64,000 nucleotides of DNA. Source: Bacteriovoracaceae bacterium. GTDB lineage: Bacteria; Bdellovibrionota; Bacteriovoracia; Bacteriovoracales; Bacteriovoracaceae. The translations under genes were made by a program, and so were the position numbers. Shown here one piece after another: positions 7,916 to 17,538 of the stretch. Positions within the stretch are counted from its first letter, which is position 1. The number at the start of each line of letters is the position of its first letter. The notes below the pieces were generated by a model. The model worked only from the letters and a program-made list of their open reading frames with translations, searched no databases and had not been told where the DNA came from. The stretch is taken from NCBI GenBank assembly GCA_025210745.1, contig JAOARC010000021.1, positions 40,552-104,551 of the forward strand. The letters run 5' to 3'.

Positions 7916-10333
7916 ATGAGAAAAAAAATTAATCTTTTATTAATAATTATATCTATTATTATCACCTCTTGCGGGGATTTATTCACCAAGAAAAATGCTA
8001 ATGAGAGAATTAATCAGTACGCAGATGCAGGTTGTGAAATTGACACGCAAGCATTAGGTCGTATTTTAGAAGTTAAAATTGAAAGAGAAATTGACTGTCT
8101 TGGCGAAAATATGGACATGTTCTTAGATATTGTTAAAACGTCTAGACCTGGATATTTATCTCAAGTAACTTTAAAAGACTTTATACTTAATGGGCCGATG
8201 AATATTGACCCAGAAATACTTCCTATTGTTGATTCTGTTTTTGATTTAAGCTTTTTAATTTTTGGTGGTGATAGAGGTTTTATTTCACGTCGTGATGTTT
8301 CAAAGCTTGTTACATTTTTTAAAATCTTTAATAGTAATATGGTAACGGCAACAGGCTATTTTAAAAATGAAGATAAAGTTGATTTTTACAGGCATGATAG
8401 AGAGTCAAAGATTGTTTTAAGATCTTTTGCAAATATTGCCAGCAGCTTAAGAGATATTACAAGATCAGACAGAGCTGGGCGAGTTGATGAAATAAAGACT
8501 GATGTATTTTTAAATAACTTTTTCGATGATGCACCTGAAACATTATCTAAAATTAACTCGCTTATGTTTCTTAAGGAAATATTTCTAGGTGGTGAAGATT
8601 ATAGATTAACACATATCGAATTTTTGCGAGCGCTTAACTTATTGCCAGAATTATCTTCAATGGCGTTTGATTTTGTAAAGATTGATCGTTTCAATTTTAT
8701 TGGAGTAGAGGGACAGCAAACAAATGTTTTAAGTATCTACGAAAAGAGTCTCGACTTTTTAAGTGAAAACATGTTTTTTGCTGTTAATAGTGATCATGTA
8801 CTTTTTAATTTAAATAATTTATTAGAGGCAGTAGAACAGCTACTTCCAGATGTTTTTACATTTGAAGCAAGTAATGGAACACAAACAAATTTTTATAATT
8901 ATAGGCAAGAGATTTTAGCAGTGAAACCTGTTCTTGTTGGTAAAGAAGCTGGTGGTCCAAGAGAAGACTTTACAGCTGCACAAGTACATACGCTTATTTA
9001 TCACTTGAGAACAATCCTAGATAAGGGAAAAACTATTTATCGTGTTTATGAAAGAAATAAAGATTTGTTGGCCAGTACGGATCGTCTAAGTGTTGATTTT
9101 GATGATTTAGTTGGAAGCCCTGAACAAGTAAAAGATTTTTCTCGTATGGTAAATAATTATAAGTTTATCAAAGGAAATAGAAAAGCTCCTGTATATGATT
9201 ATAAGTATTCAAGGAATGCAGATGCTTTTTTTGAGGTTTCTGTTATTGAGTATGTCGTGACAAACCTTATGATGATTTATGGAAAAGCTGATAGTAGGGC
9301 CCGTGGTGGTTATCATATGACTTATGATCATACTTACGCTTTTTTAATGAAAATAAGAAGACTGCTAAGAGATTTGGGCATTATTAGTATTGGACGTAAA
9401 GGTGGTAATGAAGTTGCGGGTACAACTGATAATTTAGTTTTGATGTCTACTCTCTTTCAATTTCAATCTGACGGATGTAGTAAGGGTGCTATATGTATGG
9501 AAGTTCCTGAAATATCAGAGTTTTTAATTGGACTTCTTACGGCACTGCAGGTGAAAGACTTTTTTATAGATGAGATGAAAAAGGTTTGTCAGATTCCGGG
9601 ACAAGAAGTAGATGAGCACGGAAGAATTATGGTTGATTGTTTTAGAAGAAACTTTTTAAACGTTATCACATCTTCAAAGCTAGATGATGGGACCACTTTA
9701 TCTAGTTATCTTCCAAAGTTAGTTAATTATATTAAAAGCTTAACCAAAGACGCTACTGACCCTAATGATCTTATTACTTCAGCAAAGTATGTTGACTTTG
9801 TTGCTGAGACAGAAAGTTTTACAAGAACATGTACACAGCTTGATGGACAGTCACTTCCGATGAAGCCTACAGATGCTTTTGCTGTTTTTGCTGGGCTTTT
9901 AAACCTTGAATCTACTTTTTTAAGATTAGATAAGAATGAAAATGGAATTATGGATGGTACTAGTAGAAAGTACAGTGAAGTTATGGATGCTTATTATGAA
10001 GTATATGAAGGAGCTATTAAGGCTTTAGTTGCTCCAGATGGTGGCTTTATGGAAAAACTTGCTAAGCCAATATTCAAGTACCTTATTAAGTATGGAAAAG
10101 TTCCAGAGACTGATAATTGTAAGATTTCAAACTTAAAGCAATGTGGTTCGATATTAAAGTTTGTTAAGTTTTTATTTAAATTTAATAAAAGAGCTGATGC
10201 ATCTCGATTAACGGTAGCAACAATTTTAAAAACAATTGGTGAACAATCTGAGACAGCAAAAAAGTTTCCGTTTAAGTGTGAATGCTTAGTGCCTGGTAAT
10301 GAGTGTCAACCTGAAGATGGCTCTTGGGAGTAA
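7916..10333 (+). CDS. Large lipoprotein of unknown function
   Basis: 805 aa with a lipoprotein signal (hydrophobic run then ITSC, Cys at about residue 19). The rest is mostly helical and soluble with no family I recognise. A short acidic loop near residues 674-687 (LDKNENGIMDGTSR) looks like an EF-hand or dockerin-type calcium loop. The C-terminal end is Cys-rich (CECLVPGNEC). It is monocistronic, with about 170 bp of upstream regulatory DNA and a hairpin right after the stop. Long solitary lipoproteins like this are common in predatory Bdellovibrionota, but no function can be assigned. Confidence 0.85.
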   Translation: MRKKINLLLIIISIIITSCGDLFTKKNANERINQYADAGCEIDTQALGRILEVKIEREIDCLGENMDMFLDIVKTSRPGYLSQVTLKDFILNGPMNIDPEILPIVDSVFDLSFLIFGGDRGFISRRDVSKLVTFFKIFNSNMVTATGYFKNEDKVDFYRHDRESKIVLRSFANIASSLRDITRSDRAGRVDEIKTDVFLNNFFDDAPETLSKINSLMFLKEIFLGGEDYRLTHIEFLRALNLLPELSSMAFDFVKIDRFNFIGVEGQQTNVLSIYEKSLDFLSENMFFAVNSDHVLFNLNNLLEAVEQLLPDVFTFEASNGTQTNFYNYRQEILAVKPVLVGKEAGGPREDFTAAQVHTLIYHLRTILDKGKTIYRVYERNKDLLASTDRLSVDFDDLVGSPEQVKDFSRMVNNYKFIKGNRKAPVYDYKYSRNADAFFEVSVIEYVVTNLMMIYGKADSRARGGYHMTYDHTYAFLMKIRRLLRDLGIISIGRKGGNEVAGTTDNLVLMSTLFQFQSDGCSKGAICMEVPEISEFLIGLLTALQVKDFFIDEMKKVCQIPGQEVDEHGRIMVDCFRRNFLNVITSSKLDDGTTLSSYLPKLVNYIKSLTKDATDPNDLITSAKYVDFVAETESFTRTCTQLDGQSLPMKPTDAFAVFAGLLNLESTFLRLDKNENGIMDGTSRKYSEVMDAYYEVYEGAIKALVAPDGGFMEKLAKPIFKYLIKYGKVPETDNCKISNLKQCGSILKFVKFLFKFNKRADASRLTVATILKTIGEQSETAKKFPFKCECLVPGNECQPEDGSWE

Positions 10334-10352
10334 AACTTCGAATAGAAGTTTT
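10332..10352 (+). terminator. Hairpin terminator of the large lipoprotein gene
   Basis: AAAACTTC (10332-10339) pairs with GAAGTTTT (10345-10352) around a GAATA loop, immediately after the stop codon. The T-run is short, so termination may be moderate. Confidence 0.6.
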
Positions 10353-10419
10353 ATTATCCTCGTAGGAGTTCTAACAAAATATGAGCTTTAGATCATCAAA
10401 TCAAAGACTATTACAAAAA

Positions 10420-10698
10420 TTAATGCATATTTAGTGAGTGCACTGCTTCATCACTTACTAACATTTGAGGAAGAGTTTCATTAAAAATATCACTCATAAC
10501 TTGTGGTATTTGAAGAGCTTTATATTTTTTTCCATTTGATAGTCTTATCCAAAAACCATCAATGATTTCATTGGTCTTCACTTTTATTTTTATAGGTTTA
10601 ATACTTACGATATGATTCAAGTTGAGTAAAATATTAACTACTCCATCTGCTGTCGGAGAGTCTGAAGATTCAACAATTGAAAACTTATATAGTTTCAT
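10420..10698 (-). CDS. Small hypothetical protein
   Basis: 92 aa, no signal peptide and no membrane segment. The middle contains a beta-rich stretch (NHIVSIKPIKIKVKTN, then WIRLSNGKKYKAL) similar in character to small sheet-forming proteins that place NGKKY at a turn. I do not recognise a family. It is divergently transcribed from the YkgJ-like gene with about 80 bp between the starts, so a shared regulatory region is possible. Confidence 0.6.
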   Translation of the reverse strand: MKLYKFSIVESSDSPTADGVVNILLNLNHIVSIKPIKIKVKTNEIIDGFWIRLSNGKKYKALQIPQVMSDIFNETLPQMLVSDEAVHSLNMH

Positions 10699-10776
10699 TT
10701 TACATACCTCAATATTAATTTATTGCATTGTAGCAATAAAATGTTATAAAGCAGCAAAAATTGTAATTTTTATATT

Positions 10777-11391
10777 ATGAACTTCGAAAAAATAAGTGCA
10801 AATACATTAAACTTACTTACTAAAGTAAAAAATAACTTAGAAAACTCCAGAAATAGGCGTCAAATATTAATTGATTCAATGGCCAAAAAAGAAAATAAAG
10901 GCATGGATTGTAAATCTTGTATTGGTCATTGTTGTACTTTTGAACATAATTCTATGATGCCAACTGCGATAGAGGCTTTAGAGTTACTTGGCTATTTAGT
11001 TAAGGAAAAGAGATTAGACCAAGAGCTTATAAATTCTTTGAATAACAATAAGAATTCCTATCGACTAGATAAGGACTATGTTCATGGTACAAATAAACAA
11101 ATTAGAAAATTTTATACATGTCCATTCTTTAATAGTGGATCGTTAGGATGTAGTATTTCAAGAGGAGCAAAACCTTATGGTTGTCTTGCTTTTAATCCAA
11201 ACGAGGCTTTAGTTAAAAAACCTGGACATTGTAGTTCTCAGAAAAGGCTTCTTGAAAAAAGAGATCAATTATTTTTTGAGCAAGAAGAACAAGTAAATAA
11301 TTACCTTACAAAAGAACTAGGAATATTTTGGCAAAAAAGAAATATATCTATGGCACTTTTAGATCTTATAAATTTATTAGGCAAAAATTGA
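10777..11391 (+). CDS. YkgJ-type cysteine-cluster protein
   Basis: 204 aa soluble protein with the cysteine pattern of the YkgJ (zinc/iron-chelating) family: CKSCIGHCC near residue 47, then YTCPFF, GCSISRGAKPYGC further on. Such proteins probably bind a metal or an iron-sulfur cluster; the exact role is not established. The C-terminal third is a charged helix. It stands alone before the glutamine synthetase gene. Confidence 0.8.
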   Translation: MNFEKISANTLNLLTKVKNNLENSRNRRQILIDSMAKKENKGMDCKSCIGHCCTFEHNSMMPTAIEALELLGYLVKEKRLDQELINSLNNNKNSYRLDKDYVHGTNKQIRKFYTCPFFNSGSLGCSISRGAKPYGCLAFNPNEALVKKPGHCSSQKRLLEKRDQLFFEQEEQVNNYLTKELGIFWQKRNISMALLDLINLLGKN

Positions 11392-11407
11392 TCATATCAA
11401 AAACTGT

Positions 11408-11436
11408 TTATTGTTTTTTTCTACGTAAGTTATAAT
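11408..11436 (+). promoter_or_regulatory. Probable vegetative promoter of glnN
   Basis: A perfect TATAAT at 11431-11436 lies 35 bp before the glutamine synthetase start. A weak -35 candidate, TTATTG (11408-11413), is spaced 17 bp from it. I see no sigma-54 element here. Confidence 0.5.
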
Positions 11437-11471
11437 AAATACATTCAAATTTACTTTAAAAGGAGTAACAA

Positions 11472-13676
11472 ATGTCTAGTGACGTACGTTCGAATGCTAA
11501 ATTAGAACTTTTTAAAAGAAATACGAGAGTATTTAATGTCCCTACAAATGTAAATGGAACACCCCTAAAGGTTAGTGAATATTATGGGATTAATGTTTTT
11601 GATTTTAATAAATCTGATATTTTAACCAAGTCAGATAAGAAAAATATTTCTGATGTTATTAATAAAAGAACAGAGCTTACAAAAGAACTTGCTGAAAAAT
11701 ATGCAAACTCTGTTTTAAACTGGGCAACAAGTAGAGGTGTGACACACTTTACTCACTGGTTTCAACCAATGACAGGTGCAACAGCAGAAAAGCATGATGC
11801 ATTTTTATCATTTGAAGCGGGAGAACCAATTGAAAAATTATCTGCTTCTCAATTAATTCAAGGTGAGCCAGATGCATCTTCATTTCCAAATGGAGGAGCA
11901 AGATCTACATTTGAAGCAAGAGGATATACATCATGGGATTTATCTTCTCCTATTTTTATAAGAGAAAATGAAAACGGATCGACTTTATGTATTCCAACAG
12001 CATTCGTATCTTACTTTGGAGATGCATTAGATATTAAAACTCCTTTATTAAGATCAATCACGCAACTTAATAAAGCAGCAACTAAATTTTTAAACTTAAC
12101 AAATAATTCAAAAAGATCTGCTGATGAAATTGAATATGTTGACGTAACTGCTGGTTGTGAGCAAGAGTATTTCTTAATTGATAAAGGACTTTTTTATGAA
12201 AGACCAGACCTTGTTATGGGTGGAAGAACTCTTTTTGGAGCATCAACTTCAAGAAACCAACAACTAGATGATCATTATTTTGGACTAGTTCCAGATAGAG
12301 TTATGGCCTATATGCAAGAAGTTGAAGTAGAGCTTTATAAAGTTGGAGTTCCTGCTAAGACAAGACATAATGAAGTTGCACCTGGGCAGTTTGAATTAGC
12401 TCCAATTTTTGGTAAAGCAAATGTAGCAGCAGATCAAAACCAAGTTATTATGGCGACTTTACAGTCAGTTGCTTTAAAGCATGGTTTTGTTTGTTTGTTA
12501 CATGAAAAGCCATTTGCTGGAATTAATGGTTCTGGTAAACATTTAAACTGGTCAATGAGTGCATCTAATGGATTAAACTTATTAGAGCCAACAAAAACAC
12601 CTCAAACAAATTATAGATTTTTAGCTGTTATTGCAATGATTTGTGAAGCAGTTAATAGACATGGGGCTTCTTTAAGAACTGCAATTGCTAGTCATGGTAA
12701 TGATCATAGACTAGGGGCAAATGAAGCACCTCCAAGTATTATTTCAATCTTCTTAGGTGATACCTTAACAAAAATTTTAGAAGCTTATGCTGATGGAAAA
12801 GAGTACACTGATGATAACGAAGGTTTCTTAGACCTTCGAGCAGATCAAGTTGCAAGATTAGTTAAAGATAATACTGATAGAAATAGAACATCGCCATTTG
12901 CTTTTACTGGAAATAAGTTTGAGTTTAGAGCAGTTGGATCTTCAGCTAATGTTGGTATTCCAATGACAATTCTAAATGCTGCTGTTACTGATGTTATGAA
13001 TGATATTAATGAAAGGTTAGAAAAAGATTTAGAGTCTAATTCAAATATCGACGAAGTTTTATTACAAATTGTTAAAGACCTTTATAACAACTCTAAAAAA
13101 GTTGTATTCAATGGTGATGGTTATGGACAAGAGTGGGTTGATGAAGCTGCAAAAAGAGGTTTACCAAATCTAAGAACATCAGCAGATGCATTAAAAGTCA
13201 TTCAAGATGCACCAGCAAATACATTCTTAACTAAACTTGGAATTTATTCTCCAGCAGAACTAGAGATGAGATTTAACGTAAGAGTTGAAAGATATTGTAT
13301 GCATAGATCTATTGAGTTCTCAACATTAGTTAATATCATTAATAAAGATATTATTCCTTGTGTGATTGAGCATAAAAATAAAGTTGCAAATGCTATTAAC
13401 TCACAAAAGTCTGCTGGAGTAGATCCAAAGTCTGATATTTCAGTTTTAAGTAAAACAAATGACTTATTAAATACACTTGTTACTGATAAAGAAAAGTTAG
13501 AAGAGTATCTGGATAAGCATGGAAGCAGTCATGATATTGCTTATGCTGAATTAATTGCGGCAGAAATACTTCCTTTAAGTGAGAAGATTGCTGATACACT
13601 AGCTGATCTAGAATCGTGTATAAGTGATGATATGTGGCCATTACCTACGTATTATGACATGTTATTTATTAAATAA
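11472..13676 (+). CDS. glnN: Glutamine synthetase type III (GlnN)
   Basis: Makes glutamine from glutamate, ammonia and ATP. 734 aa is right for the GSIII family, much longer than GSI (about 470). Diagnostic segments include HFTHWFQPMTGATAEKHD near residue 95, the catalytic stretches CEQEYFLID and NEVAPGQFELAP, HEKPFAGINGSGKH, and RNRTSPFAFTGNKFEFRAVG. The start follows AAAAGGAG by a good distance. The gene is monocistronic and closed by a strong terminator. A type III enzyme is typical of Bacteroidetes, cyanobacteria and some Bdellovibrionota. Confidence 0.97.
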   Translation: MSSDVRSNAKLELFKRNTRVFNVPTNVNGTPLKVSEYYGINVFDFNKSDILTKSDKKNISDVINKRTELTKELAEKYANSVLNWATSRGVTHFTHWFQPMTGATAEKHDAFLSFEAGEPIEKLSASQLIQGEPDASSFPNGGARSTFEARGYTSWDLSSPIFIRENENGSTLCIPTAFVSYFGDALDIKTPLLRSITQLNKAATKFLNLTNNSKRSADEIEYVDVTAGCEQEYFLIDKGLFYERPDLVMGGRTLFGASTSRNQQLDDHYFGLVPDRVMAYMQEVEVELYKVGVPAKTRHNEVAPGQFELAPIFGKANVAADQNQVIMATLQSVALKHGFVCLLHEKPFAGINGSGKHLNWSMSASNGLNLLEPTKTPQTNYRFLAVIAMICEAVNRHGASLRTAIASHGNDHRLGANEAPPSIISIFLGDTLTKILEAYADGKEYTDDNEGFLDLRADQVARLVKDNTDRNRTSPFAFTGNKFEFRAVGSSANVGIPMTILNAAVTDVMNDINERLEKDLESNSNIDEVLLQIVKDLYNNSKKVVFNGDGYGQEWVDEAAKRGLPNLRTSADALKVIQDAPANTFLTKLGIYSPAELEMRFNVRVERYCMHRSIEFSTLVNIINKDIIPCVIEHKNKVANAINSQKSAGVDPKSDISVLSKTNDLLNTLVTDKEKLEEYLDKHGSSHDIAYAELIAAEILPLSEKIADTLADLESCISDDMWPLPTYYDMLFIK

Positions 13677-13690
13677 ATTAATACCTTTAC

Positions 13691-13715
13691 GCCCCCAAGT
13701 TTTGGGGGCTTTTTT
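13691..13715 (+). terminator. Rho-independent terminator of glnN
   Basis: GCCCCCAA (13691-13698) pairs with TTGGGGGC (13702-13709), with a 3-nt loop and a T-run. Confidence 0.93.
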
Positions 13716-13740
13716 ATATCTTTAATGTATAATTGCTTTG

Positions 13741-14319
13741 ATGAAAAGAAGTATTATATTTTCTATTTTTGTGATTTTAGTTTCTTGCGGAGGAGAGTCG
13801 TCCATCAATATAGTCGATGGTATTAGTGATTCAGAGCATCGGATTTTTGTGACATCTGAGAGCTATAACGGAAACCTTGGAGCAATAGCTGGGGCAAATA
13901 CAAAATGTGCAGCACTAGCAAGTTCAGCAGGACTTAAAAGAACATATAAAGCCCTGATCAGCGATAGCTCAAGTGATGCAGTAAGTAGTATCGTTTTGAA
14001 GGGGTCCATTTACATATTTGATGATCTAGATGAAAAAAGACTTGTTGCAATATCTCCATCAAGTCTTTGGAGCACATCTAGCACAGATTTATTAAATACT
14101 ATAACCTATGATGAAAAAGGCCAGTATTTAGCTAAGAATGTATGGAGTGGCTCTTTTGATGGTGGAAATAGCTCATTTGATCATTGTTTAAATTGGACAA
14201 GTTCTAATGGCTCAAATAATGGAACTATTGGCGACAACTCCCAAAGTGATGCGAGATGGATTAATAGTGCTTCTTTTGCATGTAATGCTACATATGGAAT
14301 TTATTGCATATCTTTATAA
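13741..14319 (+). CDS. DUF1554-domain lipoprotein
   Basis: 192 aa. The lipoprotein signal ends in LVSC (Cys 16). The rest matches the DUF1554 pattern found in Leptospira and Bdellovibrionota surface proteins: RIFVTSESYNGNLGAIAGA, repeated Cys residues, LSST/SDSS loops and a C-terminal AC..YGIYCI. The domain is thought to have a collagen-endostatin-like fold; its biological role is unknown. I take the ATG at 13741, not the TTG before it. No second gene follows before the terminator at 14463. Confidence 0.78.
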   Translation: MKRSIIFSIFVILVSCGGESSINIVDGISDSEHRIFVTSESYNGNLGAIAGANTKCAALASSAGLKRTYKALISDSSSDAVSSIVLKGSIYIFDDLDEKRLVAISPSSLWSTSSTDLLNTITYDEKGQYLAKNVWSGSFDGGNSSFDHCLNWTSSNGSNNGTIGDNSQSDARWINSASFACNATYGIYCISL

Positions 14320-14462
14320 AAAAAACTTGCATTTATTAAAAGCTCGATGTAAAAACCTCTCAGTTTCAATTTTAAGATACTATATATCATAGTTTTGAAC
14401 TGGAGTTGTATCAGATCAATTCTGCTAGAATCGACTAATGGTGATAGTTATCTATACGGTTT

Positions 14463-14492
14463 AAGCCCTTCCAATGTGAAGGGCTTTTTTTT
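14463..14492 (+). terminator. Strong terminator, 145 bp after the DUF1554 gene
   Basis: AAGCCCTTC (14463-14471) pairs with GAAGGGCTT (14478-14486), followed by eight T. The preceding 14320-14462 has no ORF but contains a short hairpin ATTCT-GCT-AGAAT, so the terminator may end a small RNA as well as the DUF1554 message. Confidence 0.85.
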
Positions 14493-14494
14493 GC

Positions 14495-15508
14495 CTAAAT
14501 TGTATTAATTAGCTCTTGTGTTGAAATAAGTTTTGAGCATTTAAAATGACCTTTTGGACAAGACTTATGTCCATGTAATCCACAAGGTACACAATCTAAC
14601 TCTTTTTCTTTTGAAATCAAGGTAGCATTCTTAGCTAAAGGTCCATATCCAAAAGTTAAACTTGTAGAGCAAAAAATTGCTGTAGTCTTTGCATCAGCTG
14701 CACTTGCTAGGTGTAGTGGGGCAGAATCGTTAACAAAAACCCTTGTTGCTTTTTTCATGAGCTCAAATGACTCCATAAGTGAAAGCTTACCAGCAAGATT
14801 TGTGCAATTATCTGTTTGTCCTATGATTTCATTTAAAAAGCTTTGATCTGATGGAGCACCGATAAAGAACAGGTGATATTTTTTAGCAATTTGTTTTTTA
14901 AGTTTTATCCAGCTTTCTTTATCCATTTGTTTTGTAAACCATACACTTGAAGGTGCAAGGACAATATAGCTTTTATCCTTAATTATATCTGAAATTTTAT
15001 CCTGTTCTTTGTCTGTAGAATATAAACTAAGTGGGTGATCACTACTTTCTTTTTTTATAATAACGTCTTTATTAATTTCTTTTAATAGTTGTAGGTTTCT
15101 TTGAACCTCATGATAAAATCCTGTACCTATTTTATGCGGGATTTGATGTTTAATCTTTTTAGTAAAAAAAATACTAAGAGGGTTTTTATCAAAACCTATC
15201 TTTGTCTTTGCTTTACTAAAAATCGTAAACAATCCAGAGTTAAAAAAACGTTGTATATTAAGGCAAAGATCATATCTTTGAGAGCGAATTTGCTTTAAAA
15301 GCATAAACATACTTTTATATTTTGCTTTTTTGTCCCATACGTAAACAAAGTTAATGTTTTTATGGTTTATAAGCAGTGATTCATTTCCTTTTCTACAAAG
15401 AAAGTCTATTTGAGCTTGCGGGTAATACTTCTTCGTTTCATCGATTAGATTTGTCGCAAGGATTACATCTCCAATATATGCGGTTTGAATGATAAGGATT
15501 TTTTTCAA
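14495..15508 (-). CDS. Glycosyltransferase family 9 (LPS heptosyltransferase-like)
   Basis: 337 aa, GT9 fold. N-terminal KKILIIQTAYIGDVILATNLI matches the opening of WaaF/WaaC/RfaQ proteins, and the nucleotide-sugar half has LAPSSVWFTKQM and FVNDSAPLHLASAADAKTTAIF. These enzymes add ADP-heptose to the inner LPS core on the cytoplasmic membrane. A CVPCGLHGHKSC segment near the end is the family's usual Cys cluster. The GT2 gene lies immediately upstream on the same strand (no gap), and an ADP-heptose epimerase (HldD) is encoded at 32 kb, which supports a heptose substrate. Confidence 0.87.
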   Translation of the reverse strand: MKKILIIQTAYIGDVILATNLIDETKKYYPQAQIDFLCRKGNESLLINHKNINFVYVWDKKAKYKSMFMLLKQIRSQRYDLCLNIQRFFNSGLFTIFSKAKTKIGFDKNPLSIFFTKKIKHQIPHKIGTGFYHEVQRNLQLLKEINKDVIIKKESSDHPLSLYSTDKEQDKISDIIKDKSYIVLAPSSVWFTKQMDKESWIKLKKQIAKKYHLFFIGAPSDQSFLNEIIGQTDNCTNLAGKLSLMESFELMKKATRVFVNDSAPLHLASAADAKTTAIFCSTSLTFGYGPLAKNATLISKEKELDCVPCGLHGHKSCPKGHFKCSKLISTQELINTI

Positions 15509-16279
15509 TTACAGATCCGTTTTAAACTTTTCACCGTTGTGCATACGCCATACTTTTACATTTCTGATAAATACATTCCATGCACCCATACAAGAAATAA
15601 TAAAACCAGCTTTTCCATCAAGAATACCTTTATGAAGAATATATCTTTTAAGAAAACCAAAGAATGGCTTAACAACTAAATGATAAGCAGTAACTTTCTT
15701 TATTTTATTAACTCTATCAAGAGCAGCCCAGGTAGAGTATCTATCAGCTTTTTTTAAATGAGCTGTTAGACCTTTTCCTTTGTACGTATCATGTCCAAGC
15801 TTTTGTTTTAACCTGCCAATAGAGCCATCAGCTAAGATTTCAGCGTGTACGTGTTTGTCTTCATACTTACACTTACTTTTTCTAAATAATCTAATTACTG
15901 CATCCCCAGACCAAACGTGATTAAGCTTTTGATCCATAAAGTAATTCTGTCTTCCAATCCAATATGCTACATGTTGCGGATTAGCTACAGTGTCTTTAAT
16001 TTCTTTTATTAACTTTTCATCAGTACTTTCGTCTGCATCTAAAAGAAAAATCCAGTCATGTTTAGCTTGGGGGATAGTCCAATTTTTTTGAGCTGCCGAA
16101 TATACATATTCATGTTCAAGAACAGTTACTTGAGGATAGCTTCTTGCTATCTCTAAAGTTTTATCAGTACTAAATGAGTCAACAACAATAATTTCATCTG
16201 CAAATAAGCATGATTCAATTGCTGTTTTTATATTAACCTCTTCATTAAAGGTAGGGATAATCGCCGTTATTTTTTCCAT
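15509..16279 (-). CDS. Glycosyltransferase family 2, WaaE/KdtX-like
   Basis: 256 aa GT-A glycosyltransferase. Motifs: AIIPTFNEEVNIKTAIES at the N-terminus, DEIIVVDSFSTDKT, and DWIFLLDADE carrying the DxD metal site. The pattern is that of LPS core beta-glucosyltransferases (WaaE/KdtX). I prefer the ATG at 16279: AGGA lies 8 bases upstream of it, whereas the ATG at 16288 overlaps that AGGA. It is the first gene of a two-gene operon with the GT9 heptosyltransferase-like gene. Confidence 0.88.
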   Translation of the reverse strand: MEKITAIIPTFNEEVNIKTAIESCLFADEIIVVDSFSTDKTLEIARSYPQVTVLEHEYVYSAAQKNWTIPQAKHDWIFLLDADESTDEKLIKEIKDTVANPQHVAYWIGRQNYFMDQKLNHVWSGDAVIRLFRKSKCKYEDKHVHAEILADGSIGRLKQKLGHDTYKGKGLTAHLKKADRYSTWAALDRVNKIKKVTAYHLVVKPFFGFLKRYILHKGILDGKAGFIISCMGAWNVFIRNVKVWRMHNGEKFKTDL

Positions 16280-16391
16280 ATTTAACATCCTAAGTTTATT
16301 TGTATATTAGCTTAAGTTTTTGAAATCTTGAATAGGAATATATGGTGCGGCGCGCTATTTTCTTGTGGTAGTGCTACACGGCTTTTATAAC

Positions 16392-16760
16392 TTAGTTCTT
16401 CTCACATTTTGTTTTCAAGTGAACTTTTTGAGCAAGAGACTTCCATCCACTTTGATACTTTAGGACTAGAGTTTTTGTATTGAACTTTAGGTGATAAGCT
16501 AAAAGGCCAACAGACATAACTGTGACTTTAACTCTATTACCTTTTCTTTTTACAAATTGACCGGTAAAAGTACTTCCCCAAGCGTTAATAACTTCACTAT
16601 TTTCAATGTCGCCTTTATCTTTTTCTAATACAACTTTAACTTTGTTATTGTCTATAATATTAAAATTGATAATAGATCCTTCATTTGTTTTGCATATATA
16701 ATTGTTTGCAAAAGTACTGGTACTTATTATTAGTAGTAACCCAAATAGCATTTTTTTCAT
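16392..16760 (-). CDS. Small secreted protein of unknown function
   Basis: 122 aa with a signal peptide (MKKMLFGLLLIISTSTFA). The mature part is a beta-rich domain with two Cys (YIC near the start, TKC near the end) that probably form a disulfide. No family recognised. It lies about 50 bp downstream of the coiled-coil membrane protein gene on the same strand. The 16289-16391 stretch after it contains an unusual short GC-rich island (GGTGCGGCGCGC) in otherwise AT-rich DNA. Confidence 0.65.
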   Translation of the reverse strand: MKKMLFGLLLIISTSTFANNYICKTNEGSIINFNIIDNNKVKVVLEKDKGDIENSEVINAWGSTFTGQFVKRKGNRVKVTVMSVGLLAYHLKFNTKTLVLKYQSGWKSLAQKVHLKTKCEKN

Positions 16761-16809
16761 GTTTTGTTCTCCAAGCTCAGATTCATATTTTTTATAGTGT
16801 TAATTTTAT

Positions 16810-17538
16810 TTAATGTGCTAAATGTATACCTGCTAAAACTATTGCTGTTGCGCTTACTCCTGCTGCTGCAAATAAAGGTAATGCTCCCGACATACCGGCA
16901 ATAGCAACATAAATCCCAGCACCTAATAAAGGAATTAAAGCAATTATACAAATCCAAATAAGTATAACTAGTGCCATTCCAAAAATTTCACTAAAGTTAA
17001 TACGTTTTTTTTGAATGTTAGATTCATTATCATGAGTCATATTTTCAATTTGAATTGATATGTCTTCAAGATAGTTTTCATAACTACCACTTTGAAGAAT
17101 ATTATTTTCAAATTCAATCAATTGGTTTTCTACAAATGAGTTTGAAGAAGCTTTTTGAAGTTCTCGTTCAAGTTCATTTTTAGACATTTTTGTTTTAGTT
17201 AAAATACGAGTTTTAAGTTTTTCTTTTGAAAGAATTTTCTTCGCCAATTTTTGTTGTTTTTTTAATAATTTTTGTTTTTGTTTTAAGCTTCTTTTAATAG
17301 CGTATTGTTCTCCATGCTTATTTAGGAAGGCTTGTTCTTTTTCTATTTGTTTGAGTATTTTTCTTTTTGCCTTAGAAAAGTTTGCTTTACTATAATAAAA
17401 TGTCGTTTCCGATTCATCATTTAAGCTATCTTCTAAAGAAGCTATTATTTGATCAACCTCTGAGTTCATATATGAGTGTGCATACGAAGTGTTTACAAAA
17501 AATATTAGAGATAAAATTGATGTTATTAACTTTTTCAT
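16810..17538 (-). CDS. Exported coiled-coil protein with C-terminal membrane region
   Basis: 242 aa: signal peptide (residues 1-20), a Lys-rich coiled coil from about 50 to 125, and two hydrophobic segments from about 188 to 240 rich in Gly and Ala. The layout, soluble helical domain then C-terminal membrane hairpin, suggests a periplasmic domain anchored in the inner membrane. No family recognised. Confidence 0.65.
   Translation of the reverse strand: MKKLITSILSLIFFVNTSYAHSYMNSEVDQIIASLEDSLNDESETTFYYSKANFSKAKRKILKQIEKEQAFLNKHGEQYAIKRSLKQKQKLLKKQQKLAKKILSKEKLKTRILTKTKMSKNELERELQKASSNSFVENQLIEFENNILQSGSYENYLEDISIQIENMTHDNESNIQKKRINFSEIFGMALVILIWICIIALIPLLGAGIYVAIAGMSGALPLFAAAGVSATAIVLAGIHLAH

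Noticed and set aside
10381..10434. 17-codon frame MSFRSSNQRL
   Set aside because: Too short, overlaps the opposite-strand gene end, weak ribosome site.
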